DNA of 64,000 nucleotides from Deinococcus sp. LM3 (GCF_002017875.1 NZ_MUFV01000001.1:1-64000); one strand, 5' to 3'; shown: positions 1-9,138, numbered from the stretch's first letter. Notes: generated from the sequence alone by a model not told the origin. Numbers and translations: made by a program.

Positions 1-328
1 GTTCAGCAGCTCTCCCAGCGCCTGCTCGCCCGTGGCGGTCGCGGCGGCGCCGTGACGGCGCGGCCCTCGAACAGCAGCGCGAAGGCACTCTGCTCGCCCA
101 GCGTGGCGTGCAGGTACCCGAACCACGCCTGCTCGTGCAGTGTTTCAGGAACGCGTGCAGGTCGCAGAACGACTGCTCCAGCCCGGCGTGCGTGGGCGGC
201 GCGTGCGGCAGGAAGCGCGCCAGGAACGGCGCGGCCCCCGGATACATGGGCTGCAGTTCCGGCACGGCCTCCCCGGCCGGTTCGGTGGGGCGGGCGTCAG
301 GCCGGCGGGTTCCGGTCGGTTCGGTCAT
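1..328 (-). pseudogene. Hypothetical protein, 5' part, frameshifted and cut by window edge
   Basis: I do not recognise the family. The reverse strand from the ATG at 328 opens with a proline/threonine-rich stretch, then a conserved-looking segment containing the motif PMYPGAAPFLARFLPH. The frame breaks near 140 and again near 50. Joining the frames gives the continuous pieces LHEQAWFGYLHATLGEQSAF and GEQALGELLN, so an intact gene very probably exists with single bases missing here. The 3' end lies outside the window. It belongs to the cluster of frameshifted genes covering 1-5.6 kb. Confidence 0.45.
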
Positions 329-469
329 GTGGCCTCGGGGTCGGCCCGGCGGTCAGTTCGGCCGTCGGTTCGGTAGGCAGCCCGGCCGTCGTTCGGCGCC
401 GGATTCGGGGCAGGTTCTGCGGGACGCTCGCCGGAGCGGCGGCTCGGGGGCCGGCGCGACGTTTCTCCT

Positions 470-1087
470 TCACGCGGCCCTCCGGGCGCCCGGCACGGTC
501 ACAGGCCGTCCACGCGGGAGAGTACGCGGGACTCTCCGTCCAGCGCCGGGGCGGCCGCTGCGTCCGGGCGGCCGTGCGTCCGCATCGTCGGGGCAGCAGA
601 TCAGGCCCTGACGGAAACGGGCGGCGTTCTGCACGTACCGCGCCGCGTTTCCGCCGCCCGCGCGGGCCGGACCACCCGCGCGGGAATGCCGACGGCCAGC
701 ATGCCGTCCGGGACGTGTACCCCTTCGGCAGCACCGCGCCGGCCCCCAGGACCGCGCCCGCGCCCAGACTGGAGCCGCTGAGCATGACCGCGCCCATGCC
801 GACCAGACTGCCGGGGCCGCAGATGGCGCCGTGCACGATGGCGCGTGCCCGACCGTCACGTGATCGGTCAGGATGCAGGCCAGCCGGCGTCGTGTGCAGG
901 ACCGCGCCGTCCTGGACGTTGCAGGACGGCCGACCGTGACGGCCTCGATGTCGCCGCGCAGCACGGCACCGAACCAGACGCTGGCGTGCGCCGCGACCGT
1001 GACCTGACCGATGATGTCGGCGCTGGCCGCGATGAACGCGGTGGGGTGAATGTGGGGGACGTGCCCGTCCAGGGCGTAGCGCGGCAT
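470..1087 (-). pseudogene. Gamma-class carbonic anhydrase family protein (several frameshifts)
   Basis: Left-handed beta-helix hexapeptide-repeat protein of the YrdA/PaaY type. The N-terminus from the ATG at 1087 reads cleanly through SADIIGQVTVAAHASVWFG and AVLRGDIEAVTVG. The next segments (VLHT, TVGH, IVHGAICGPGSLVGMGAVML, GAGAVLPKG, then RYVQNAARFRQG) lie in different frames, so at least three indels are present. The His residues in VLHT, VGH and VHG correspond to the metal ligands of the family. Carbonic anhydrase activity is not certain, because many family members have other or unknown roles. The exact 3' end is unclear; 470 is the last stop in the final frame. The breaks resemble missing-base errors. 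Confidence 0.7.
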
Positions 1088-1162
1088 GCTGTATTCCTCC
1101 GGAAGGTCGCGTGTGCGTAACGGTCGCTGCGGCGCAGGGCCCGGGGGCTTCGTCAGTGACAC

Positions 1163-1384
1163 ACGCGGCGTTGAACTGGGTGTCAGCCTAGCATGACCCT
1201 GCTGTCACCGCGCCGCTGCCCCGCTGGGACGGGGCCGGGCAGCGGGATGGCAGGGGCGCAAATCTGCACACCGCCCGGCGCGAGTCATGCGATAATACTG
1301 GGGTCTTAAAATTCGCGTCATCTGTTGGGTCTGACCCAGAGGGTGGGATACCAGGCAGCGAATTCTTGAGATGCAAGGAGAGTT
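1163..1384 (+). promoter_or_regulatory. Cold-shock gene promoter and leader
   Basis: No gene fits this 220-bp stretch. An extended -10 element, TGCGATAAT, lies at 1288-1296. A transcript starting just after it would have a leader of about 80 nt before the ATG at 1385, preceded by the Shine-Dalgarno AAGGAG. Long structured leaders are typical of cold-shock genes; the leader function here is inferred. I see no clear -35. Confidence 0.5.
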
Positions 1385-1649
1385 ATGGCTCAAGTCGAGT
1401 GAAGTGGTTCAACGTTGAAAAAGGCTACGGATTCATCGAGCACCCGGGCAACCCTGACGTGTTCGTGCACTACAGCGCCATCCAGAGCGGCGGTTTCCGC
1501 AAGCTCAACGAGGGTGACGAGGTGGAGTTCGAGGTGGAGGCCGGCCAGGGCAGCAAGGGCCCGCAGGCCAAGAACGTGTCGTCACCAACGCCGCGCCCGC
1601 TCCGGTGGGCGGCGGCATGGGCGGCAACCGCGGCGGCAGCCGCTGGTAA
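1385..1649 (+). pseudogene. csp: Cold-shock domain protein, two single-base deletions
   Basis: CspA-family OB-fold protein that binds single-stranded RNA or DNA as an RNA chaperone. The motifs VKWFNVEKGYGFIEH (RNP1 region) and DVFVHYSAI (RNP2) are intact. As written, the frame from the ATG at 1385 stops after four codons. Restoring one G near 1394 gives a normal N-terminus. Restoring another G near 1578 turns the C-terminus into VVTNAAPAPVGG followed by a GGMGGNRGGSRW tail ending at the TAA at 1649. Two missing Gs in a short essential-type gene point to sequencing error. An AAGGAG ribosome site precedes the start. Confidence 0.85.
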
Positions 1650-1784
1650 CGTCCGGCTGAGGCTCCCCTGCGGAGCCTGAGCGGACAGCACCCCTGCGGC
1701 TCAGCCCCCCCACCATTCGGAGATTCACCTGTGCAGCGGACGCGTCGTCGTCCGCTGCTTGCGTTTCCGGGCGCGGCCGACTCG

Positions 1785-1849
1785 TACGGACTGCTCCCAC
1801 TCGCTGCCGCTCGGATTGAACGGTTGTTGCAACCCGTTCGGAGTCCGTC
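1785..1849 (+). mobile_element. MITE copy 1, short degenerate
   Basis: The left end TACGGAC, the right hairpin (GGATTGAACGG...) and the right end GGAGTCCGT match the 134-bp family found elsewhere in the window, but the central hairpin is missing. The flanks TCG (1782-1784) and TCA (1848-1850) only partly match, so this is an old or deleted copy. It lies between the cold-shock and DUF898 genes. Confidence 0.6.
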
Positions 1850-1880
1850 AGATGCGTCCACGCGTCGGCCGCGCAGCCCG

Positions 1881-1886
1881 TAGCAT
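1881..1886 (+). promoter_or_regulatory. -10 box TAGCAT, leaderless promoter
   Basis: TAGCAT is followed by 7 nt and then the ATG at 1894. This matches the TANNNT-N7-start layout of leaderless Deinococcus mRNAs and supports the 1894 start of the DUF898 gene. Confidence 0.55.
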
Positions 1887-1893
1887 GGCGGAC

Positions 1894-3141
1894 ATGAGCG
1901 ACCCCGTCTCCCTGTCCAAGGACCGCCCGGCGGCCGTCCCGGACTCCGGCACGCCCCTCGGACGACACGCCGCCGCGCCCGCGACAGGCCCTGACACCGG
2001 CTCTGGCACCGGCCCTGACACAGGCTCTGGCACCGGCCCTTCCGCAGGCACGCACGCGGCGGACGGCCCGCAGGCCGCGCCGTCGTCACGGCCTACCCGG
2101 TGTCGTTCACGGGTCGGCAGGCGAGTACTTCCGGCTGTGGATCGTGAACTCGGCGCTGACGGTCGTGACGCTGGGCCTGTACCTGCCGTGGGCGCGGGTT
2201 CGCAACCGCAGTACTTCTACGGGCACACCTGGGTGGACGGTCACAACTTCGAGTACCGGGCCGATCCGCGCCGCCTGCTGCGCTCTTACCTGCTGGTGGG
2301 GCGCTGTTCCTGGCCTATGTGCTGACCAGCGAGAGCGAGAGCCTGGGCTGGGTGTCGGCCTGATCGCCCTGCTGTTCCTGGGGTTGTACCCGTGGCTGGT
2401 GGCGCAGTCCATGCGGTTCCAGGCGGTGAATACCGTGCACCGTGGTCTGCGCTTTCACTTTGACGGCCGCGTGCAGGACGCCTACGTGGCGTACGGCGCG
2501 GCGAACGTGGCGGCGGCCGTGTCCGGGGGTCTGGCGCTGCCGTGGGCGTGGTTCATGCAGCGCCGCTACCAGCTGAACAACCTGCGGTACGGGTCGGCGC
2601 GCGGCCTGTTCCGGGGGACGTGGCGCCCATGTACCTGATCGCGCTGGTCGGCGTGGGCCTGCTGGTCGGGGCGGGGCTGCTGCTGGCCATTCCGGCGGCG
2701 TGGCGCTCGTGGCGTGGATGGCCAGTCAGGGCTTCGAGCTGGACAGCCTGAACTGGAATAGTGCGGGCTTGCTGGGCGTGCTGTTCGTCGTGGTGGCGTA
2801 CGTGATCCTGCTGGCGATGAACGGCGTGGCGTGGCAGTACGTGCGGGCCGCGACCATGCGGTACGTGCTGAACAACGCCGAACTGGGCGGCGTGGTCCGC
2901 ACGGCGCGACCTTCAACCCCTGGCAGGTCGTGTGGATCACCGTGTCGAACGGCGTGGCGCAGGTGCTGACACTGGGCCTCGCGACCCCCTGGGCGGACAT
3001 CCGCCGTAACCGCTACCTCCTGGAGGGCGTGACCGTGCGGGCCATCGTGCCGCTCGACGAGTTCGCGGGCCGTCAGGGTGGTCCGGAGTCGGCGCTGGGC
3101 GAGGCCGCCACGGAACTCCTCGACATCGGCTGGGGTTCTGA
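1894..3141 (+). pseudogene. YjgN/DUF898 family membrane protein (multiple frameshifts)
   Basis: Polytopic inner-membrane protein of unknown function. After a low-complexity N-terminus comes the family hallmark: GEYFRLWIVNSALTVVTLG, LYLPWARVRNRQYFYGHT and later LTLGLATPWADIRRNRYLLE, with several hydrophobic helices between. The reading frame must be switched about six times to follow it; each break can be repaired by one missing G or C, for example in the G runs near 2300 and 2617. The N-terminus contains a short tandem repeat (GPDTGSGT, 24-bp period, about 1990-2040). The TGA at 3139-3141 is followed 2 nt later by the M48 peptidase start, so the two are probably co-transcribed. Confidence 0.7.
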
Positions 3142-3143
3142 GG

Positions 3144-4206
3144 ATGTCGGGCCGCGACTCCTGGCCCGAGTGCCGGGCGTGTACTTCGACGGGCAGGTCA
3201 GCCGCGACCACCCGCCACGCTGCACCTGGGACCGGACGGCGCGCGGCTGCGCCTGCCGGGCCGCGCCGACCACCACTGGCGCGCGGCCGACGTGACCGTG
3301 GACCCGGCGCTGCCCGGCGTGCGCGCGCGCTGTCCTTCCCGGACGGCAGCCGGTTCGAGACCACCGACCACGCCGCCGTCCGCGACTGGGAGTCCCGGCA
3401 GGACGCAACCGCCTGCTGGGCGGCGTGGCCCGCCTGGAGGCCAGCTGGGGCGCGGCGCTGGGCGCGGTCGCCGTGACCGGGGCGCTGCTGTGGGGCTTCG
3501 TGACCTTCGGCCTGCCGGTCCTGGCGCGTCAGGCGGCGGCCGTGACCCCGCAGGGCGTGCTGGCCACCTTCGACCGCGAGGCACTGACGGTCCTGGAGCA
3601 GCAGGAACTGGTCGGGCCGAGCCGCCTGAGCGCCGCGCGGCAGCCGAGCTGCAGGCCGCCTTCCGGGACGTGAGTGCCTGGGCGGGCGGCGGGTACGGGT
3701 ACCGGCTGCTGCTGCGTGACGGCGAGCCGGCGGGAAGCAGCGGACTGGGCGCGAACGCGTTCGCGTTGCCGAACGGCACGGTCGTCATGACCGATCAGCT
3801 GGTCGAGCTGGGCCGCAGTGACCGGGAACTGATCGGGGTGCTGGCGCACGAGGCGGGGCACGTCACGCAGCGGCACGGACTGGCCAGCGTGTACCAGGCG
3901 CTGGGCCTGGGCCTGATCGTCACAGCCCTGACCGGGGACGTGGTCAGCGCGTCCACGTTCGCGGCGGCGGTGCCGGTCGCGCTGGTGCAGGGCGGGTACT
4001 CGCGGGCCGCCGAGACGCAGTCCGACCGGATCGCCGCCCGCTACCTGCTGGAGCGGTACGGCACCACCCGGCCCCTTCAGACGATCCTGGCCCGCCTGGA
4101 GTCGGCCCAGGGAGGTGCGGGCGGCCTGCCGGACCTGCTGAACACCCACCCCGGCACGGACGCCCGTATCGAGCACCTGCGGCGGCTGGAGGACGCGGCC
4201 CGCTGA
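3144..4206 (+). pseudogene. M48 family zinc metallopeptidase (5' half frameshifted)
   Basis: Membrane-anchored Zn protease of the M48 type. The intact 3' half contains GVLAHEAGHVTQRHG (HExxH at about 3847-3861) and the downstream Glu in AAETQSDRIAARYLLERYG, followed by NTHPGTDARIEHLRRLE, all typical of M48. Upstream, a single TM segment (GAALGAVAVTGALLWGFVTF) precedes the catalytic domain. The first 500 bp carry at least four frame breaks (about 3220, 3330, 3400, 3630), each repairable by one base. It follows the DUF898 gene directly; such pairs of DUF898 and M48 genes suggest an envelope-protein maintenance role, but the substrate is unknown. Confidence 0.75.
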
Positions 4207-4269
4207 CCCGGCGGGCACAGACGCGGCACACACAGACAGCCCGGCACAGATGGACAGCGCCTCATGCAC

Positions 4270-4275
4270 TACGCT
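4270..4275 (+). promoter_or_regulatory. -10 box TACGCT, leaderless promoter
   Basis: TACGCT is followed by 7 nt and then GTG at 4283, supporting a leaderless start for the FMN reductase gene. Confidence 0.45.
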
Positions 4276-4282
4276 CTGGGGC

Positions 4283-4869
4283 GTGAAGTTCACGGTTCTG
4301 TCCACCAGTCTCGACCCGGAAAGCCGCAGCGCGTGGCTGTGCACCCTGGCCGCCGCGCAGTTGCGGGCGCAGGGACACGAGGTCACGTTCCTCGACCTGC
4401 GGACCGATCCGCTCCCGCCCTTCGACAACGTGCAGGGAGCCGGGGCTGTTACGACCACCCGAACGCCGCGCGGTACCACGCGGCCGTGGCGGGCGCGGAC
4501 GGCGTGTTCCTGGGCGTGCCCGTGTACAACTGGGGCCTGGGTCCGGAGCGAAAGCCCTGGTGGAACTGACGGGCAGCAGCGACGAGGCGCGCGGCCTGCA
4601 CGGCGCGTGGTTCGACCGGCCCGTCACGTTCCTGGTGTCCGGCGGCTGGACCACGGTACCTGAGTCACGGGGCGTTCGCGTTCGGCCTGATGGTGGATTT
4701 CCGCTGCGTGGTGAACCCGCACTTCGTGTACGCCACCTCCGCGCACTGGGACGCACCGGGCGTGCCGGGCGAGTGGCTGCGCGGGCGGCTGGCGCGCACC
4801 GTGGACCGGGGTGTGGATCTCTCGCAGCGGCTGGCCGGGCGCGATTACGCCAGCGTGTGGGAACTGTGA
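4283..4869 (+). pseudogene. NAD(P)H-dependent FMN reductase-like protein (frameshifted)
   Basis: Flavodoxin-like fold oxidoreductase. The N-terminus VKFTVLSTSLDPESRSAW is the phosphate-binding loop after the first beta strand. GVFLGVPVYNWG is the second conserved loop, and VTFLVSGG follows. Three frame breaks (near 4440, 4540 and 4655) separate otherwise continuous homologous pieces, and the last frame reads through GEWLRGRLARTVDRG to the TGA at 4867-4869. The GTG at 4283 is chosen because a TANNNT box sits 7 nt upstream. Its stop overlaps the GTG of the pseudouridine synthase gene, implying translational coupling. Confidence 0.65.
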
Positions 4870-5635
4870 CCGCGCCCGGCCCGGCCCGGCCTGCGCCGCT
4901 CCTGCCGCCCACGGAACGCCCGCGCGTGATCCTGGAACACCCGGACTTCTACGTGGTGCACAAACCGGCGTTGTGGCTCACGCACCCGGTGCGGGCGCGG
5001 GTGGAGGTGCCGGACCTGCTGACGTTCATGCAGCGCACGACCGGCGAGCCGGACCTCGCGCCGCCGCACCGCCTGGACCGCGAGACGAGCGGCGCGCAGG
5101 TCCTGACCCGCGACCGCGAGGCCGCGCAGCGGTTCTTCACGCTGTTCAAGACGCATCTGGTCGGCAAGACGTACCTGTCGATCGTGCACGGTACCCCCGA
5201 CTGGGAACGGCGCACGCTGGACGCCCCGCTGGGCGACCTGGGGCTGGGCGGCGCGAACCGCGTCAGCATCCGGCAGGGGGTCGTGCCGGACGGACGGCCC
5301 GCCGTGACGGACTTCCGGGTGGTGGCCCGCCGCGCCGGTCACGCCCTGATCGAGGCGTACCCGCGCAGCGGCCGCCTGCACCAGATCCGCGCGCACCTGT
5401 CGCACCTGGGCCTGCCGATGGTGGGCGACAAGATCTACGGCCGCGATCCCGGCGTGTTCCTGACGTTCATGGAGACCGGGCAGACGCCGGAACTCACGGC
5501 GCGGCTGGGGCTGGCGCGTCAGGCGCTGCACGCCGCGCGCATCGCGTTCCGTGGGCGGGCACGCAGGTCGTGGCCGAGGTGCCGCTCGCCCCGGACCTGC
5601 AGGCGTACTGGGACGCCCTGCCGGACACACCCTGA
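4866..5635 (+). pseudogene. RluA-family pseudouridine synthase, one 3' frameshift
   Basis: Isomerises specific uridines in rRNA or tRNA to pseudouridine. The catalytic motif HRLDRETSG holds the Asp nucleophile, with the family motifs AYPRSGRLHQIRAHLSHLG and PMVGDKIYG downstream. Nothing resembles an S4 domain at the N-terminus. The main frame runs past the natural end; restoring one G at about 5551 returns the frame to VVAEVPLAPDLQAYWDALPD and a stop at 5633-5635. Without that correction it fuses artificially to the downstream transporter. Start is GTG at 4866, overlapping the preceding stop. Confidence 0.8.
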
Positions 5636-5690
5636 AGGCCCGGCGCGTCCGGCCTGCCCGCTTGCGCATGAGCGCCGGGCGGTCGGCCCG

Positions 5691-5696
5691 TATACT
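5691..5696 (+). promoter_or_regulatory. -10 box TATACT upstream of MFS gene
   Basis: TATACT lies 9 nt before the ATG at 5706, so the mRNA leader would be only a few bases long. It shows that the transporter has its own promoter and is not a fusion with the RluA gene. Confidence 0.5.
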
Positions 5697-5705
5697 CGCC
5701 GCATC

Positions 5706-6962
5706 ATGATTGCCTCCCCTCCTGCTGCCCCGCGCGTGAGCCCGTGGGTGCTGTCCGCGTTCTGGTTCGGCACGGCCTTCCACTGGCTGCTGCTGCTGCT
5801 GGTCCTGATGCCCGCCAACGTCCTCGAATTCGTCGGCCCGGACCGCAAGGGCACGTACGTGGGCGCGCTGACCGCCATCGGCGCGGTCATGGCGCTCGTC
5901 ATTCCGCCGCTGGTGGGCGCGCACAGCGACCGCACCGGGCGGCGCGTGCCGTACCTGCGGCTGGGCGTGGGCGTGAACATCGCGGGTCTGGCCGTCATGG
6001 GGGCCGCCGTGACCCTGCTGAGTGGCATGACCGGCTTCTGGGTGTACGTGCTGGGGTTCCTGCTCGTGCAGTTCGGCAACAACTACGCCACCGCGCCGTA
6101 CTCGGCCCTGATTCCGCAGCTCGTGCCGACCGAGCAGCGCGGCCGGTACAGCGGCGTGATGGGCATGCTCCAGGCGGCGGGGCAGCTGCTGGGCGCGGTC
6201 AGTGCCTTCGTGGTCGGGACGCTGGGGTTGCCGTCCATGGTGTCGTTCGTGCTGATCGCGGTGTTCCTGCTGGTGCCGGCGCTCGTGACGATGCGCGGCG
6301 TTCCGGACGACGCCCGCCCCGCCCCGGCCGGCACCCGGCCCGCGCCGTGGCAGTCGCTGTTCGCGTACCGGCCGTTCCTGTGGGTGTTCGTCACGCGCGT
6401 CCTGTTCGCGCTGGGGCAGTACTCGGTGCAGCCCTTCTTGCAGTACTACAACGCCGACGTGCTGGGCCAGAAGGACCCGGCCACGTCGAACTCGATCATG
6501 CTGGCGTGCATCATCGTGGCGAGCATCGTGTCCGCCCTGATCGGCGGGCGCATCAGTGACCGCGTGGGCCGTAAACCCGTCATCTACGTCGCCGGGACGA
6601 CCATGGCGGCCGCCGCGCTGCTGCTGCTGGTCGTGCCGGGTTTCGGGGCAGCGCTGCTGCTGGCCGTCGTGTTCGGTCTGGGCTTCGGCGCGTTCACCAG
6701 CGTGGACTGGGCGCTGGGCAGCGACGCCATGCCCAGCGACACCAGCTTCGCGCGGGACATGGGCATCTGGCACGTGGCGTTCGTGGCTCCGCAGTTCATC
6801 GGGGGGCCGCAGGGCGCGCTGCTCGACTGGGGGAACGCGCAGGGCGGCAACCTGGGGTACACGCTGGTGTTCGGCGTGGCCGCCGCCTTCTTCATCCTGG
6901 GCGTACTGCTGGTCCGCAACGTGCCGGACACCCGCCCGAAAGGTCAGCACCTGCCTGCCTGA
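5706..6962 (+). CDS. MFS transporter
   Basis: Inner-membrane secondary transporter of 418 aa with about 12 hydrophobic helices. The loop-2 signature is HSDRTGRRVPYLRLG and the equivalent after helix 8 is GRISDRVGRKPVIYV, both typical of the major facilitator superfamily. The overall look, with a short N-terminus and PYSALIPQLVPTEQRGRYSG in the first half, resembles MFS members related to the GPH/SLC45 sugar-transport groups, but the substrate cannot be deduced. The start at 5706 follows a TATACT box and is the first Met before helix 1. This is the first clearly intact gene in the window. A MITE copy follows 14 bp after the stop. Confidence 0.85.
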   Translation: MIASPPAAPRVSPWVLSAFWFGTAFHWLLLLLVLMPANVLEFVGPDRKGTYVGALTAIGAVMALVIPPLVGAHSDRTGRRVPYLRLGVGVNIAGLAVMGAAVTLLSGMTGFWVYVLGFLLVQFGNNYATAPYSALIPQLVPTEQRGRYSGVMGMLQAAGQLLGAVSAFVVGTLGLPSMVSFVLIAVFLLVPALVTMRGVPDDARPAPAGTRPAPWQSLFAYRPFLWVFVTRVLFALGQYSVQPFLQYYNADVLGQKDPATSNSIMLACIIVASIVSALIGGRISDRVGRKPVIYVAGTTMAAAALLLLVVPGFGAALLLAVVFGLGFGAFTSVDWALGSDAMPSDTSFARDMGIWHVAFVAPQFIGGPQGALLDWGNAQGGNLGYTLVFGVAAAFFILGVLLVRNVPDTRPKGQHLPA

Positions 6963-6978
6963 GCGTCACCTCTGCTGA

Positions 6979-7112
6979 TACGGGTTCCGTTTGTTTCGCC
7001 GACAATCCGGAACTTCACCGGATTGCCGGCTCCACGTCCGGAACCCGTTTCTCTCCTTCTCGCATCCGCTCGGATTGAACGGTCTTTGCAGTCCATTCAA
7101 TCGGAGTCCGTA
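6979..7112 (+). mobile_element. MITE copy 2 (full length, TGA repeats)
   Basis: The 134-bp element is flanked by direct repeats TGA at 6976-6978 and 7113-7115. Left end TACGGGTTCCGTTTG, right end CAATCGGAGTCCGTA. Hairpin 1 is CAATCCGG/CCGGATTG (7003-7026) and hairpin 2 pairs GATTGAACGG with CCATTCAATC (7073-7102). Confidence 0.85.
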
Positions 7113-7296
7113 TGAGTAGCGGAAGTGCGCGGCCCGGACGCCAGAGGTCCGGGCCGTTCCCATGGTTGGCCCTGGTGCGGGGTGTCCGGTTGTTCCTCAC
7201 GGAGCGTGCAGGGTTCCTTCAGAACGGGTTACGAAGCTGTTCACACGGTGCCTCTCATTTCAGTTCGGCGCGGCGGGCGCGTGACAGGGTGAACCC

Positions 7297-7809
7297 ATGA
7301 CTCAATCCGATACCGCGCAATCCGATACCGCCCGCACGGACTCCATCAAGACGCTGGCCGCCATGATCAAGGAAGTCCACTTCGCCATGCTGACCGTGCA
7401 GACCGCCGACGGTCACCTGCACGCCCACCCCATGACCACGCAGCAGGTCGAGTTCGACGGTGACATCTGGTTCATCGGCGGCAAGGACACCGAGCAGGTG
7501 CAGAACATGGCGGCCCGCCCCCAGGTGAACGTCAGTTACTCCAGCCCCGACAAGGGCGTGTACGTCAGCGTGAACGGCACCGCGCAACTGGTCGAGAACC
7601 GCGCGAAACTCGATGAACTCTGGAGTGACTTCTACCAGACGTACTTCCCGCAGGGCAAGGAAGACCCGAACATCCAGCTGATCCAGATTCACGCGAACGG
7701 CGCCGAGTACTGGGAAGGCAACGGCAAGATCCGCAGCCTGCTGGCGTTCGCGAAGGGACTGGTCGGTGGGAAGCCCGACATGGGCGAGAACGAAACCGTC
7801 CGACTCTGA
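7297..7809 (+). CDS. Pyridoxamine 5'-phosphate oxidase family protein (general stress type)
   Basis: FMN-binding split-barrel protein of 170 aa, the size of the general-stress-protein 26 group. Visible family features are VHFAMLTVQTADGHLHAHPM at the first strands, DIWFIGGKDTEQVQN, and NVSYSSPDKGVYVSVNGTAQ. True pyridoxine oxidase activity is unlikely at this length; members of this group usually bind flavin and are linked to stress responses. The N-terminus repeats QSDTAQSDTA. It ends at a strong stem-loop shared with the convergent OmpH-like gene. Confidence 0.85.
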   Translation: MTQSDTAQSDTARTDSIKTLAAMIKEVHFAMLTVQTADGHLHAHPMTTQQVEFDGDIWFIGGKDTEQVQNMAARPQVNVSYSSPDKGVYVSVNGTAQLVENRAKLDELWSDFYQTYFPQGKEDPNIQLIQIHANGAEYWEGNGKIRSLLAFAKGLVGGKPDMGENETVRL

Positions 7810-7848
7810 TCGGCTGCGCGCCCTGACCACATCGGGTCAGACATGATC

Positions 7849-7902
7849 ACAGAACGGACTCCGGAAGAGGGGCAGCTGCCCGCCTTCCGGAGTCTGTTCT
7901 GT
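7849..7902. terminator. Bidirectional stem-loop terminator
   Basis: A 19-bp inverted repeat (ACAGAACGGACTCCGGAAG against its near-perfect complement at 7884-7902, one mismatch) sits between two convergent genes. Confidence 0.75.
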
Positions 7903-7919
7903 GAGGTGATTCCCGCCGT

Positions 7920-8384
7920 TTACTTCAGTTCTTTGAGGACGGCGTTGTTCAGGTTCGTGGCGCCCTCGTTGGCGTACACGATCAGGCTGGTCTGCGCGGC
8001 GACCCGTTCGTCCAGGACGACGGTGTAGCCGTTGGCGCGGGCGACCTTGGCGACGGCGGCGTTCATCTTGGTGCCCAGCGGTTTGAAGGCCGCGTCGATG
8101 CGTTTGGCGTAGTCGGTGCGGGCGGCCGCGTACGCCTGCTGCGCCTTGGTGAGGGCGGCGCGGTCGGCGGCGGTGCTGGCCTTCGCCGCGAGCGCCTGGA
8201 TGTTCTTCTGCTTCGCGGCGAGGTCGCTGCTGGCCCTGGCGTTCAGGTCCAGGTAGGCCTGCGCGCCGGGCATGCCCTTCACGACCGTCTGGACGTTCAG
8301 GATGCCGACGCGGTTCTTGCTCTGCTGGGCGTGCGGGACGGTGGTCAGCAGGGCGAGCGGGAGGAGGAGCATGAATCGGTTCAA
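7920..8384 (-). CDS. OmpH/Skp-family periplasmic chaperone-like protein
   Basis: Secreted 154-aa protein with a signal peptide (LLLPLALLTTVPHAQQ). The first strand of the Skp fold follows (VGILNVQTVVKGMPG), then a helical hairpin rich in Ala, Lys and Gln (about residues 50-100) and the C-terminal strand AKVARANGYTVVLDERVAA. In proteobacteria Skp chaperones outer-membrane proteins. Deinococcus has a distinct envelope with an outer layer, so an envelope-protein chaperone role is plausible but inferred. It lies directly downstream of a longer paralogue on the same strand, separated by a MITE. Confidence 0.8.
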   Translation of the reverse strand: MNRFMLLLPLALLTTVPHAQQSKNRVGILNVQTVVKGMPGAQAYLDLNARASSDLAAKQKNIQALAAKASTAADRAALTKAQQAYAAARTDYAKRIDAAFKPLGTKMNAAVAKVARANGYTVVLDERVAAQTSLIVYANEGATNLNNAVLKELK

Positions 8385-8494
8385 GGGAAGTTCTCCTGGC
8401 CCGGCAGGAAGCCGGTGGTGACGGAGCCGGCCCCGCAGCGAGTACCGCGCGGGGCCAGCTTCGGGTCAGGGGTGATCGCGCGGAGGCGGGCTTA

Positions 8495-8649
8495 TACGGA
8501 TTCCGTTTGTTTCGTTGACAACCCGGAAGGGCGCCAGGTTGCTAACTCCACGTCCGGAACCCGTTTCTCTCCCACTCTGCGGGGCAGCTCTACGAGTCGC
8601 ATCCGCTCGGATTGAACGGTCTTTGCAGCCCATTCAATCGGAGTCCGTA
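8495..8649 (+). mobile_element. MITE copy 3 (long subtype, TTA repeats)
   Basis: The 155-bp copy is flanked by TTA at 8492-8494 and 8650-8652. The right TTA is the complement of the TAA stop codon of the following minus-strand OmpH-like gene. It carries about 20 extra bases (CTGCGGGGCAGCTCTACGAG) before hairpin 2, shared only with copy 7. Confidence 0.85.
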
Positions 8650-9138
8650 TTACTTGACGGACTTGGCGACCGCGTCGGTCAGTTCGCTGGTGGGGTCGGC
8701 GTAGATGACCAGTCCGCTCTTGGCGGCCACGTCGCGGTCCATGACGATCGAGAAGCCGTTGCTCTTGGCGACGGTGTTGATGGCGGTGTCCACGGCCTTC
8801 TCGACCACGGCGATCTTCGGGGCCAGCTGCTTGTCGTAGGCGTCGGCCTTGCTGCGGATGGTGGTGACCAGCTGCTCGCGGGTCTGTTTCTCGGCGGCCG
8901 AGGCGTTCGCGCCCTTGGCATCGATGGCCTTGACCTGCTTGTCGAGCGCCGTGAGTTCATCGTCGGCTTTCTTCTGAATGGCCTGGATTTCCTTGTCGCC
9001 GGGGTGGGCGGCCAGGAGTTTGGAAACGTCCACGAACCCGACCTTCTGGGGGGTGGTCTGCGCGTGGGGCGCGACGGTACCGAGGCCGTAGGCGGCCGCG
9101 AGGGCCAGGGGGGCCAGGATCTTGGCGTTGATCTTCAT
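8650..9138 (-). CDS. OmpH/Skp-family periplasmic chaperone-like protein (second paralogue)
   Basis: 162 aa from the ATG at 9138; the longer open frame upstream lacks signal-peptide character. The signal peptide (LAPLALAAAYGLGTVAPHAQ) is followed by VGFVDVSKLLAAHPGDKEIQ, the first strand and helix of the Skp fold. A coiled, Lys/Ala-rich hairpin and SNGFSIVMDRDVAAKSGLVI at the C-terminal strands complete it. It is upstream of the shorter paralogue and probably arose by tandem duplication. Its TAA stop codon is exactly the right-hand 3-bp repeat of MITE copy 3. Confidence 0.8.
   Translation of the reverse strand: MKINAKILAPLALAAAYGLGTVAPHAQTTPQKVGFVDVSKLLAAHPGDKEIQAIQKKADDELTALDKQVKAIDAKGANASAAEKQTREQLVTTIRSKADAYDKQLAPKIAVVEKAVDTAINTVAKSNGFSIVMDRDVAAKSGLVIYADPTSELTDAVAKSVK

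Noticed and set aside
4845..6950. 701-codon open frame on the minus strand opposite RluA and the MFS gene
   Set aside because: Composition is His/Arg/Gln-rich with no family motifs; it is the antisense shadow of two real GC-rich genes.
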